Source of the DNA: Agroathelia rolfsii | Lineage: Eukaryota > Basidiomycota > Agaricomycetes > Amylocorticiales > Amylocorticiaceae | Direction of reading: 5' to 3' | Length of the DNA stretch: 64,000 bases | NCBI GenBank assembly: GCA_018343915.1 | Contig: JABRWF010000004.1 | Span: 4,092,001-4,156,000, forward strand | Part shown: piece after piece, positions 20,933-32,400 of the stretch | Position numbering within the stretch: the first letter of the stretch is position 1 | How the letters are laid out: each line of letters opens with the position of its first letter | Notes under the pieces: model-generated | The model's input: only the letters and a program-made list of their open reading frames with translations | The model's database searches: none | Told to the model about the DNA's origin: nothing | Translations under genes and position numbers: made by a program

Positions 20933-23900
20933 ATGAGCACCGATGTAAGGCTTCTCTGCATCCCGATCCGTCTATCATGTTGATTTCAAGTCTCATCATC
21001 ACATCTAGCCAAATTTTATCCAGGGCCTACACAACCTCCTGGTCCAATCGACTGCTAATGACACAAACCTGATCAAGAGTGTAAGAGAACATGATCACAA
21101 TCTACCCATCTGGAATGCTAAAGTACTCGTCATCTCACTTCTCAGGCCACTGCAGAATTAAACACTCAATACTACAAAAAACCGGCATGCATCCCGGCGT
21201 TAGCGGCTGTTCTCAGCAGTTCGCCAGAGATCTCGGTGGGTTTGATCAGCAGTAAAAATTCGCATGTGATCACTGAACTAGCCATCATCATCTTTTAGGT
21301 AAGACAACTTGCCGCCGTTGAACTGCGAAAACGTATAGCCTCGGCCAGTGGCGATCTTTGGACTCAGGTTCCACAGGACGAACGGGAGCAGATCAAGGAG
21401 AAGCTCCCTGAACTAATTTTGAACGAATCAAAGTGCGTTTCTTGCTTTTTTTTTTTTTTTACACCGAACGCGATCTGATCTACTGTTCATAGTACTCTCG
21501 TCAGACACTCTGCTGCTCGCGTAGTCGGAGAGATCGCAGGCATCGAACTTCCTCTTAATACATGGCCGAGTCTATTCCCATTCGTATTGCAAGCATGTCA
21601 ATCGCAGGTCGTTTCTCACCGTGAGGTGGGATCTTTCATGCTCTACACTATTCTGGAAAACTCGATCGAGGGATTTTCCACTCAACTCAACGATCTGTTT
21701 GTCCTCTTTTCACAACTGATTAATGACCCCGAAAGTCTTGAAGTCCGTATCACCACGGTTAAGTCTATGGGCACCGTAGCTCAGTACATGGATGTTGACG
21801 ACAAACAACACATTGCCTCATTCCGTTCACTCCTTCCCAACCTTATCCAAGTTATTGGGCAAGCTATCGAATCAGGAGACGAAACCGGTGCCCGTCAACT
21901 ATTCGATGTTATCGAAACTCTGCTTATCCTTGAGGTCCCCGTTCTGGGCAAACATATACCCCAGCTCGCCGAATTTTTGCTGACCTGTGGTGCCAACCGT
22001 GAATACGCCTCGGAGCTCCGTGTACTCTCACTGAATGCCCTGAATTGGACGGTCCAGTACAAGAAATCCAAGATCCAAAGCAACAACCTTGCTGGGGCGA
22101 TCTTGAACGGACTCATGCCTATCGCATCAGAGGAAGAGCCTGAGGATGCTGATGATGATGCCCCTTCACGATCCGCCTTGAGGATCATTGATAGCTTGTC
22201 GACACAGCTGCCACCGAACCAGGTCTTCCCTGCCCTTCGCGACCTCATCAGGCAATACTTCTCATCCCCTGATGCAAATCAACGCCGCGGCGCGATGCTT
22301 GCTCTTGGTATTGCGGTTGAAGGCTGCAGCGAATATATGACGCCCTTAATGAACGAAGTATGGCCCGTTATTGAGGCAGGTCTCCGTGATCCAGATGCAT
22401 CCGTCAGGAAGGCAACATGCGTTGGTGTCAGTTGCTTGTGCGAATGGCTTGAGGAGCAATGCGCTGAACGTCACGCTGTGCTTCTTCCCGTAAGTATTCC
22501 AATTGTTCCTGTACATTGGGTAGTAACGTATATGCGAAATTTTAGGCTCTCATGACTCTTGTTGATGACCCAGCAACTCAGCGCGCTGCTTGCACTGCGC
22601 TCGATGCCTTACTTGAGATCATGTCAGATGTCATCGATCAATACCTTCCTCTTATCATGGAGCGCCTCACCGGCCTCCTCCAGAGCGCGCCCATTAATGT
22701 CAAGTCGGTCGTTACTGGTGCGATTGGAAGCGCAGCTCACGCTTCCAAGGAGAAATTCCTGCCGTACTTCCAGCCGACTATGGACAAGCTTCAGCACTTC
22801 CTTGTCTTAACTGGTGAGGGAGAGGAAACCGAACTTCGTGGTCTCGCTATGGATGCCGTTGGAACCTTTGCTGACGCTGTCGGCAAGGAGGTCTTCAGGC
22901 CATACTTCCCTGACATGATGAAGCAAGCCGTAGAGGGTATTGAACTCGGTAGCGCCAGGCTCAGGGAGTGCAGCTTCCTCTTCTTCGGTGTCATGGCCCG
23001 TGTTTTCGAGGACGAGTTCGCGCAGTATTTACCCGTGGTGGTGCCATACATCATTACCAGCTTGAAGCAAGACGAGCATGGAGATGAGGGCATTACAAGT
23101 TAGTTGGCATATGCATATCAGCCTTCTTATTGCTTATTTTTTTCTCTAGTCTCAGACCCCGCAGCAGCCGCAGCCTTCGCCTCCGGCTCATCTCCTTCGG
23201 ATGCGATCACTGTCACCGCAGAGACTGATGTGAATGGAAACCCCCAAGTCGAGATCGAGGACCTTGATCTCGACAAACTCCTCGACGTCAACAGCGCTGT
23301 CGCCGTCGAGAAGGAGATCGCTGCTGACACTATTGGTACCATCTTCGCCGCCACCAAGAACTTCTTCCTCCCATTCGTCGAAAGCTGCACTCTAGAGCTT
23401 GTTGCGTTAGTCCCCCACTATTATGAGGGCATCCGCAAGTCTGCAACAGATTCCCTATTGGAGATCATCAGAACATTCTACCAGCTGAGCGACCATGAAG
23501 ACTGGGAACCGGGAGTCTCCTCTGTACGTTGTCTGTGCCTGTTTGATTTGATTCGATGTTTGATTCCGAATTTAATAGATCACGCCACTCGCGCCGACGG
23601 TCAAGGAGCTGATTGGCCATATTTTCCCAGTACTCATGGAAATGTACCAGACCGAAGACGATAAGTAAGTATTATTTCCTCATAGCACAATAGCTGGACA
23701 TTGCGCATCAAATGATGAGAGAAATTCGTAAACTCAGCTCACTTCGATGCCAGAAATGGCAATGAGACTAACGCGAATTCAAATCTGATCCACTCTTTTT
23801 TATCCTGTCTTCGTCCATTGAATGGTCACTGATCTATTCTGTTCCATCAGGGGCGTGGTGGCAGGTCTCTGCGCGGGACTTGCCGAAACGATCAATGAAC

Positions 23901-24911
23901 TCGGTCCTGCTTTCATCGACGGCCGTACGTAGACTTTCTCATCCTGCGGCGATGTTATCATTAATCAAGGTAACAATAGGCCTCGAGGAAATCTACAAAA
24001 TTGCCGTTCAGGTTCTAGAGCAAAAGTCGCTTTGCCAGCAAGACCCGGATCAGGACGAAAATGACGATGACGCTCCTGAAAACGCTGCTGAATACGACTC
24101 TGTTCTAATCTCCTCGGCTGGAGATCTGGTGTCCTCGTTGGCTAACGTCATGGGCGCGGATTTCGTTCAGCTGTTTGGTATCTTCTACCCTCTCGTTTCC
24201 AAATACTACGTAAGTCATCTTTCATATCATCTCCGTCATGTTCATGCCATTGATATACTATCCCTATAGAGGAAGGATCGTTCCCTCAGCGATCGATCAT
24301 CCGCGATTGGATGCCTTGCTGAAGTTATCGCTGGAATGAAGGCTGCAGTTACACCCTCAACGGAACCCCTCCTCGAGCTCTTCTACCGTGCTCTAAGTGA
24401 CCCAGACCCAGAGGTCAGGAGCAACGCGGCGTTTGCTGCTGGACTCCTGGTTGAGAACTCCACTGTGGATTTGTCACCCCAGTACCTTCATCTCCTCCAA
24501 GCTCTCCAGCCGTTCTTCTTGATCGGACCTGATGCGTCCGCAGCCGAATTGAACGCTCGCGATAATGCCGCTGGTGCTGTTGCTCGCCTCATTCTCCGAA
24601 ACACGCAGTCAGTTCCTCTCGAACAGGTATTGCCGGCCCTTATCGAGGTTCTGCCGCTCAAAGCGGACCTGTTGGAGAACCGGCCCGTCTTCCGTGCCCT
24701 TTTCCACCTCTTCCGCTCATCGCCTCAGCCGTTGTACCCTTACATGGACAAGCTGCTGGCCGTGTTTGCTCACGTACTTGACCCCAATGCTGGCGATCAG
24801 ATCCCCGAGGAGACGAGGAAGGAGCTTATTGAGTTGATTAGTGTCCTCAGCAGAGAAGATCCTGCTAAAATTCAAGCTGCTGGCCTGGCTCCCTACGTGC
24901 AGGGTGCTTAG
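20933..24911 (+). CDS. KAP123: Karyopherin/importin beta, KAP123 (importin-4) type
   Basis: A nuclear import receptor of HEAT-repeat type; in yeast Kap123 carries ribosomal proteins and histones H3/H4 into the nucleus. Eleven exons were placed (20933-20944, 21024-21080, 21146-21235, 21299-21432, 21493-22489, 22546-23098, 23150-23523, 23579-23664, 23851-23924, 23980-24209, 24270-24911). They sum to 3,249 bases in frame, predicting 1,082 residues, normal for the family. The N-terminal importin-beta domain is visible (ISVRQLAAVELRKRIAS), followed by repeated HEAT helices (EVGSFMLYTILENS, RRGAMLALGIAVEGCSEYM, DPDASVRKATCVGVSCLCEW). There are acidic insert loops (EEEPEDADDDAP; DPDQDENDDDAPEN) that bind basic cargo. 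The first exon codes for only four residues. No break was seen. Confidence 0.92.
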
Positions 24912-25433
24912 ATGCTTTTTCTTTTTTGTTCCTTATTCACCTTACATTATCCGACATTTCTCTCCACTGTATCATTCCTTCTTTCCCTTCTCTCTTACTC
25001 GACGACTGTGTACTGTTCCAATTATCTTCACTGGATTCCTGTGTTTGTTGTCATATAGTCTTTTTTTTCGGTCTTGTTAGAGATTATCCTGTATGCGCCT
25101 TCTAGCTCTTTACCTTGGTATTGGGGACAAAATAAAATGCAAGCGCTTTGTACAGTATTGAATTAGGCCTTTTGGGCGCTAGAATGAACGTTCGAGTGCC
25201 TATCATACCCACCCCTGCTCCCGGTAAGGTAAGAGTATAATTAGTGTACTTCGCCTCAAATGTTGGAAGGTCTGTGGTGGCGTGAGAATGTATGCGGTCA
25301 TGTGATCATTCTACATGGCATACTGAAAGGATAGCATCGTTCAACTTTCTCTTCCACTCCTCCATCTCTGCGAAATCATTAGCCTCGCCGGAAAATTCAT
25401 CCGTCTGGCGCAGCGACGCCTTTAATCACTGCT
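24912..25433. other. Intergenic region, KAP123 / AXL2-like
   Basis: It holds the KAP123 3' UTR (very T-rich, 24912-25075) and the promoter of the next plus-strand gene. 'aataaa' at 25131-25136 is a candidate 3'-end signal. Nothing else was recognised. Confidence 0.35.
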
Positions 25434-28388
25434 ATGCGCGCCCCCTCATTCATCTCACAGCACCCTCTCTTCACTTTTAATTCGCTCTTTTGTCTCTTCG
25501 CACCTGCATATGCAGACATTTCCATTTCAAACCCCATTGATAACCAACTACCCGACATCGCTAGAGTCGGTGAATCATTCTCGTGGGCCTTCGCATCTGA
25601 TACATTCCAAGCTCCCGGGGAGGCCCCATTAGATTACTCGGCTACCTCGCTTCCTCCCTGGTTAAGTTTTAATAACTCAACTCGTACCTTCTCGGGAACA
25701 GCCGAGAGCTCAGATATTGGCAATTCACAAATCACGGTCATTGCTAATGATGGCTCATCTTCTGTCTCTTCTACGTTTACTCTATGCATCACCAACTTCC
25801 CTCCTCCTACACTCAATGTGCCGATTGCGAGCCAGTTCAACGACTCTAATCCTTCCCTGTCTTCCGTCTTTCTTCTCTCTCCGGGTTCGGCTCTCGCAAC
25901 GGGTAATCCAGCTCTTCGAATCCCTCCAGAATGGTCGTTCAGCATCGGAGTACTGTACAACACTTTCATATCTAAGAACAATATTTTCTATGACGCCTTG
26001 CTAGCCAACGGGAGTGCACTGCCTGACTGGTTGCAGTTCGATACGAATGAATACACGTTTGACGGAGTCACGCCTTCTATTCCTCAAACCATCAACCTAG
26101 CTCTTCACGTTTCTGATCAAGAAGGCTATACCGCTGAATCCATTCCTGTCGATTTAATTGTCTCAGCCCACGAGCTCTGGCTAGCACAAAGCTCGTTGCC
26201 CACGATTAATGTCACTACTGAGGCTTATTTTAACCTATCACTCTCGTCTCCCGATGACTTCTCTGGAGTAATGGTTGATAATAATTGCAGCATCACCATC
26301 AACAATATCAGCTCGCTTGAAATAGATGTCTCCCAGTATAGTAGCTGGCTTAAATTCGACGCGCAGACCATGACGCTTGCTGGACAGCCTCCGTCAGACA
26401 TGTCAAGCACTGGTGCTCTTCCTGTCCAAATTACGGCCACTTTCAATCAAACACTTTATACAAACGTCACCATAGCCGTTGTCCAGCCGTTCTTTTCATC
26501 TCCTTCCCTCCCTGCGGAGACTGTTGAATTCGAAAGCAGTGTCACCTTTGATTTGTCGCCCTACTTTTCGAACAAGACCTCAGACAGCGTCAATCTTACG
26601 GCGGCATTTGATCCCCAGCAAGCTTCTCAATATCTGAATTTCAACCCGAGTAACGCCACTCTCACAGGCACCATGCCTTCCGGCTTGTCAGAGACCGGTA
26701 TCGATGTATCTTCAACCAATCCACACATCACCGTCACCTTCACCGCTTACTCCTTTGACACCCATTCGACTTCGCATACGACTTTAGAAATGTACTTCTC
26801 TGGAATGAGTGGAACAAAATTTGGAAGTCGGATCTACGACGAACGGCTCAAGCGAGCGATTTTCGTCACATTGTTTGTCATAGGTGGACTGGCTGTCTTT
26901 GGTATTATACTCGCGGCGTTCAGGAAATGTGCCCGGGTTGGTGATAACGCATTGACCGGTGCAGCGGCGGAAAAAGCTTGGTCAGAGAAGGAGAGGAAAT
27001 GGTATGGCCTGGATCTGGAAGATCGAGAGATGCGATGGTCCAACGGTTCATTGTCGCGCGCATGGTCCGAAAAAATCGGTGCAAAAAACGTACACACCGA
27101 CATCTCAAGGACCAGTTTATCTTCCAAGGTGGCCGTGACGGGTTCCTATGGTTTACTCGGCCCTACGTCCCAGTGCCAATCGTCCCAGAACGTAATGAGA
27201 AAGGGGGAGTTTCTCGGAAGGATCAGAGAGGCAGCACGTAACTTCAGTGACACCCATCGTCAACCGTCCCCAAAGATTCGGCGCTCGGCCATAGGGAAGC
27301 CAATCCCGGCGGGACCTGTCACCCTCCGAACCTCTCATACAGACGCGATCGACGGAATTCCTATCGTCAACGGCCACCTCGAAAATCCCGAGCTTTTTGC
27401 GGATGCTACTTTTGTATCCTTCGAGGGCATCGCGACGGCTTCTTCTCCCTCAAGCACTACCGATACCCGCTCTATTCCCCGTCGACGGGCTGATTTTGCA
27501 CCTCCTCGCCAGCCCCCTGTGGCCGTGATCTCAGCTCGAGATGTACCCGGTGGTGAGAACGCGATGTACGGCCTTCCCGGTTCCAACTCGTTCGATTCGC
27601 TGTCTCAGGATTCTTTTGAGCCCAAGGAGGCCGTCGTTCAGGTGGCCCATCGTGTCCACAGTATCCGCAGCATGAGGAGCACGAGTTCTCTTCTCCATCA
27701 GCATGAGGGAACTGCGACGGCTCGCCCACGTCTTGTGCCATTCACGAGCGCTTCCCGTGTCACGACCCTTTCGTCCGCTGATGGTGGATCAGGTGGCCCT
27801 CAGCGTGTTCCGAGCCAAAAGGCTACCGTCGTCATCGGAGAGGCACAAAAGGCGGGTCGCGTGCGCGAGAGCGCAGATGAGCTCACCATGGGTGCACACT
27901 ACGTTCGTGCTCTCGGCAGTAATTCTGGTCTAGCAGCCATCGCGGATGAGGAGGTGGCCAAGTCTCCCTTCTCATCTCCGGGTGCGTCTTCCAGCCCCGC
28001 GAGCGACGGGACGAAGTCGTACAAGAGTAAGTCTTCGTTCTCCTCACTTGAGACATCGAACCATGGCCACGACAGCCCGGGAGAGCTTACCTCCCTGCGC
28101 ATTCTCGTACGCAAGGGCGAGTGGTTCAAGTTCAAGGTTCCTCTCTTGAGCGTGGGCGGGGTTACGAGCACGAGCGGGCTGGAGATGCGCCTTGTGAATG
28201 GAGGAAAGCTTCCTGGCTTTCTCAAAGCCAAGGGCGAGGTTTTGAAGACGGCCAGGCTCCGGGATGCGATCGAGTTCTCTGGCGTTCCCGGTCCTAGCGA
28301 CTTGGGAGAGTTTGAGATTGGGGTGTATGCCGCCAAGACGGGACAATGTATGGGCACTGCTGTCGTTGATGTGGTCGGAAAGCGGTGA
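25434..28388 (+). CDS. AXL2-like membrane glycoprotein with cadherin-like domains
   Basis: A predicted type I plasma-membrane protein resembling yeast Axl2/Bud10, a marker of polarised growth sites. It is a single exon of 984 codons. Residues 1-27 form a signal peptide (ending LFAPAYA). The ectodomain (about 28-470) contains dystroglycan/cadherin-type (CADG) repeats marked by SLPPWLSFNNSTRTFSGTA, ALPDWLQFDTNEYTFDGV and SSWLKFDAQTMTLAGQPP, with many N-glycosylation sequons. One transmembrane helix follows (AIFVTLFVIGGLAVFGIILAAF, about 474-496), then a long Ser-rich cytoplasmic tail of nearly 490 residues. The tail ends with a globular-looking part (SLRILVRKGEWFKFKVPLLS) that probably binds cytoskeletal or septin partners. 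The lack of introns over 2.9 kb contrasts with its intron-rich neighbours. Confidence 0.82.
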   Translation: MRAPSFISQHPLFTFNSLFCLFAPAYADISISNPIDNQLPDIARVGESFSWAFASDTFQAPGEAPLDYSATSLPPWLSFNNSTRTFSGTAESSDIGNSQITVIANDGSSSVSSTFTLCITNFPPPTLNVPIASQFNDSNPSLSSVFLLSPGSALATGNPALRIPPEWSFSIGVLYNTFISKNNIFYDALLANGSALPDWLQFDTNEYTFDGVTPSIPQTINLALHVSDQEGYTAESIPVDLIVSAHELWLAQSSLPTINVTTEAYFNLSLSSPDDFSGVMVDNNCSITINNISSLEIDVSQYSSWLKFDAQTMTLAGQPPSDMSSTGALPVQITATFNQTLYTNVTIAVVQPFFSSPSLPAETVEFESSVTFDLSPYFSNKTSDSVNLTAAFDPQQASQYLNFNPSNATLTGTMPSGLSETGIDVSSTNPHITVTFTAYSFDTHSTSHTTLEMYFSGMSGTKFGSRIYDERLKRAIFVTLFVIGGLAVFGIILAAFRKCARVGDNALTGAAAEKAWSEKERKWYGLDLEDREMRWSNGSLSRAWSEKIGAKNVHTDISRTSLSSKVAVTGSYGLLGPTSQCQSSQNVMRKGEFLGRIREAARNFSDTHRQPSPKIRRSAIGKPIPAGPVTLRTSHTDAIDGIPIVNGHLENPELFADATFVSFEGIATASSPSSTTDTRSIPRRRADFAPPRQPPVAVISARDVPGGENAMYGLPGSNSFDSLSQDSFEPKEAVVQVAHRVHSIRSMRSTSSLLHQHEGTATARPRLVPFTSASRVTTLSSADGGSGGPQRVPSQKATVVIGEAQKAGRVRESADELTMGAHYVRALGSNSGLAAIADEEVAKSPFSSPGASSSPASDGTKSYKSKSSFSSLETSNHGHDSPGELTSLRILVRKGEWFKFKVPLLSVGGVTSTSGLEMRLVNGGKLPGFLKAKGEVLKTARLRDAIEFSGVPGPSDLGEFEIGVYAAKTGQCMGTAVVDVVGKR

Positions 28389-28998
28389 ACGACTGGTATG
28401 AGATTATGAACATAAATGGACACGAACTCTTGGACGCTGGTCGAATCATTGTAGTTGTTAATTGTAATTTGCACATGTATACTATCATATTATTCTCTTT
28501 ATAATTGCACTACTAGTTCTAATCACTATGTCTTACTTGGGGTTGACATCAATTGAAGTGAGTTGAGGCAGGCGATTATCGAGAGAGATAGCCGCTCTGT
28601 AGTCGGTCAAGGGTATTATTCGGATTTCTTGAGATTGATTATGCAGAACAGAGACAGAAGAAAAGCAATCATCTGATGACAAACTAACAGACACGACTGA
28701 GCGATGATCGATGAGCGATAAGAATTGGAGACGGGAAGGGGTGCAAGTCCAGTCAGGTGTAAATAGAATATACAAACGCAACAGTCTGTCTAGCAGTACA
28801 GTAGAACATGGCTCGAAAACCCAGTGTCAGCGGAGGAAGAGGCGAAAGCTGTCATAGGCAAGTTCGTAGGCATCGTAAGGTGGTTGACAGGTTAATGTAA
28901 CGTATTATTGGGCCATAAGAAAGACAATGATGATGGGAAAAAGTTCGTGGATGTGTATAGAGAGCGTCAGCAGCTTTGGTGCCATGTGCCCTCGTGAT
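28389..28998. other. Convergent intergenic region, AXL2-like / LC8
   Basis: It contains the 3' ends of the AXL2-like gene (plus) and the LC8 gene (minus). No exon was supported. The short frame at 28533-28781 has no recognisable motif. Confidence 0.3.
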
Positions 28999-29422
28999 TT
29001 ACGACTTCCAGATCAGTATGGCCAACGAGCCAACGTAGAAATATATGAAGTGTTTCGTCTCTTTTTTATTTCGCCAAGCACATGGTCAGTTGAACGAAAA
29101 GAAACGACATCAATGAAGAAAATAAATGAAAAAAGGGCTCACCGTGGGTCACGTAACTGCCGAAGTTCTTCCCTACGACAACATGCCATGTAGGACCATG
29201 TCGTCGATCGAATTCCTTCTTGATCTGGGCGGCAATATCCTTTTCGATATTATACTTTTCGAGGGCAGCAGAGGCAATGTCGACGCTCTCTTGTTGCATC
29301 TCCTCGCTCATGTCGACATTCTTGATGATTGCCTTTGGGCCATTGCCGTTGCCACCCTCACGGATGCCAGAGCCTGTGTCAGTTGTGGAAGAGGAGGTGG
29401 GAGCGTCGTGCTTCTCGGCCAT
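28999..29422 (-). CDS. Dynein light chain LC8 (DYNLL type)
   Basis: A small dimeric hub protein of the cytoplasmic dynein complex that also binds many non-motor partners. Two exons (29143-29422 and 28999-29060, minus) join in phase within the codon for Glu in SYVTHETKHF and give 113 residues. The LC8 core is unmistakable: [74 protein letters not shown]. The core is preceded by an unusual 28-residue Ser/Thr/Gly-rich extension ([12 protein letters not shown]...). The usual family length is about 89 residues, so an internal start would be needed for a standard protein, but the first internal Met (in VDMSEEM) already lies inside the domain. The longer form is therefore favoured. Confidence 0.93.
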
Positions 29423-32400
29423 AGGTGCGAGTGTGATCTGAGGGGTGTGTGTCTGTGGTCTGTGTGTATGGTTTATGTTTGGAGATTGGATGAGGGCTGG
29501 GCTGGGGGATGCGAATGGCAGAAGTGGGGCTCAGTTGGCACGGATGATATAGGGCAGCAATGCGGACCAGTTTACCTTGAGCACGGCCGAGTGAACGCTG
29601 TGGATGGAAAGAAGAAGGGGGAAAGAGGATGGAGGAGGCAAAGAAAACGAATTCTACACGTGGTTTGTTGGCTCGCTCGGACGCGTTCATGCTGATGATG
29701 CCAGCCCGTGGGCGGTTTTGACCCTTTCCTACCGCCGTCCGCTGAGGACTGGACACGTTTTTTTGTCTGCCATCTATCTCCTCTCGTAAATCGATTATCA
29801 TTTGCATGCGTGTTATTGGCAGCTTGATGCCCATACGGCACATGCCATGCCACGATTCGGCCTGTTTCTGTCTCTCTATCCAGCGTTCGTGCTTGTGCTG
29901 TTGCCAGATCTCTCTGTCTCTTGCTCTCAGTCCATCATTTTCGATCGTTGGTAGGAGCCGCTGCCGCTGCTGCTGCTGCTCCATCTACTTCCCCCGTATC
30001 ATGCCTGTTATCGTCGTCTACATATTTGCCGGATCTCTCGAATTCGACTCATGCCACACGAGCTCTGATGGTTGCTCTTCACTCGAAGCCACAACATAGC
30101 GCTCTCTTACTCTCAGGAAGCCCTGAGACCTGTCTAGGGCACGTAGTAGTTAGGTCACCGGACATCGTCACATTCCCCGCAAAGTTGCCATATATCAAGT
30201 GGATTGTGTGTTGTCTCTGTACTTCCAGCACCAGGCCAAGAGTTATACGAATGATACGATTGTCAGACGACTCGTCTTGCACGTCGTATTATGTCTGGAG
30301 AAGCATCACTGCGGTCTCTAGTCGGCAATCCGTCTCAACTGGAACTGTCGTCATCCATCTCGCCCTACTTTGCTTCTCTAACCGAGATTGATAAGATGGT
30401 ACTTCTACGACGCAACAATATCGGGACACTTGCTTAGGCGGTTGTCGCGATTCGTGTCATGGGCATTCGGGCCGTTTTAGGGTTGTCGACGACCCCGTGA
30501 CGATACCGATCAATTTGTACAGCAGACTTCCAGCAACTACGTGCCTCTGCGCTGGTCAGCCCAGCTGTCAGCTGATACATCTCACGCGTATTCAGCCTTC
30601 AAGATCGCCTTGAGGCCTACCCAAGTTAATCATCTCCATCTAATTGTAACACAGCGGTCTCTAGAACTCGAGAAGTTTTTTGAGATACTTGATATCGTTT
30701 CTGTGCAGTTCTTGTGATTGGTTGAGGAAGATGTCAGCTTGCGCTATGACCGTAAGGAGTGCCGTCCATTTCAGGAAGTCATGCCATCTGTACTGACGAA
30801 TTTGTACCCGGGTTTAATTTTAGCTCGCCGGTTATGTGATCACATAGCTTGCAATTTATAGTCCATATAGAGCAAGAGCTGGCTCGTGCTGGTTCCGTGT
30901 CATAGGATTGTAGTTGGGATGTGATAAGGAGGATTAGCCGCGCGTGGTTGCTCACCCTGGACGGGACGTGATGTATGATGCATGATGATTCACCACTCAT
31001 CGCTCATCAAGTAGGGCACCTTCTTTCGAGCCTTGTACTTTACGTGTAGGTTCTTTATCAGTGTCTTAACTTTGCAAATCCAAAACGGATATCTGTGATT
31101 GTCTAGCATCCGTGCCAGCTCACCATTCTGATCGTTCCTTTCACGGTTCGAGGATTGCTTTTCCTGTAAGACGATGCCGCTCAGTATCGCTTCTCCTTGA
31201 GCCGGCGAACAACTCCGGACTTGACCTCGACTTTTTCTGATTATCCCTTTGTATTCAAGTTCGATGGCCTTTCTTACCGTACTAACGCTGGCTTACCAAA
31301 TTTGACTGATTTTTTTCGATCTCTTTTTTTTTTTTTTTTTTGCTACCATCAAACCTGAGAATGTTGTGCACAAGAATATAGATACGTCATGATAAGTCAG
31401 AAACATCTTTTTCCCATCTGGAAGTTTTTCTTTCTTACATTCACTTTTGGCCGAGAAACACGAGTTGGTGCAATATTGAAGGAAGTTAGCCCATCAGTCA
31501 TCGGCTGCTTACAACTTCCTTGATGGAAGAATGCGACAACGTCGTAATGTAGATTCCCAGAGATGGGAGAAGACGGAGAACCTACGATTTTCGATATTTC
31601 TGTACTGCTTGCTCCACTATCACTCATATCTGTACCTCTCATCAGCTCCACCATTTCACAGCTTCAAGCTTCAAAGCTTGTTTGTTAGCGCTCATGTCCA
31701 GAACATACGTCATACCAAGCCTTCAAACGAAGGTACGGGCAAAAAAGACCTTAACTTCATCCTCTCCTAGCCTAAAATTTGGGTGCGCCACTGATTTATG
31801 TTGCTCCTTCTGTATGCAGCAATTTTGGCTACAATGGTTGTTATGACTTGGATTAGCAAGATCCTTGTCAGGAGATATGGTAGGATTACGAAATAACCAT
31901 TCTTTTTCTATTAATGCTCATAATGGTTTACTTTTCTTTTATTAGCATTTTAAACTACACCGTGCATTTTTAATCTCGGTAAGTATCGTCGATATCATCG
32001 ATCCCTCAACAGAAATGGGGACCATAAAAATTATTGATGAATACCCTTGCACTTGCAAAGCCGGAATCGATAGCTGAATTACGTGGTTCCCACTTCATAG
32101 TTCCTGAGGCTTTCATAATGAAGACAGGGTGCCCTCCCAGAGTGCCAGGTGTTGTGTTTTACGGCAGTATCTTCATGCACCGTGACTATGCTCCCCCCCC
32201 CCCCCTTTTGAACCATGACTATGCTGATCCCTTACCACCTCGGCGACGGCATTCGCGATGATGAAAGGAGCACACGCAGCATTGGTACATCGATGTTCTA
32301 GAACCGCAATGCGACTTCAAGCTCGATCCATCAGGTATGTGAGCCTACAATGCAATCAAAGCATTCTCGCCCCAAGGTGCGATCAGCGCAGGGTTCTTGG

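Noticed and set aside
29379..29984. 201-codon minus-strand open frame upstream of LC8
   Set aside because: Composition is low-complexity (Gln/Arg- and Ser/Pro-rich), it overlaps the LC8 start in another frame and has no recognisable motif.
32178..32225. 'tgactatgct' repeated around a poly-C run
   Set aside because: Two short copies around a homopolymer are not enough to support a repeat element.
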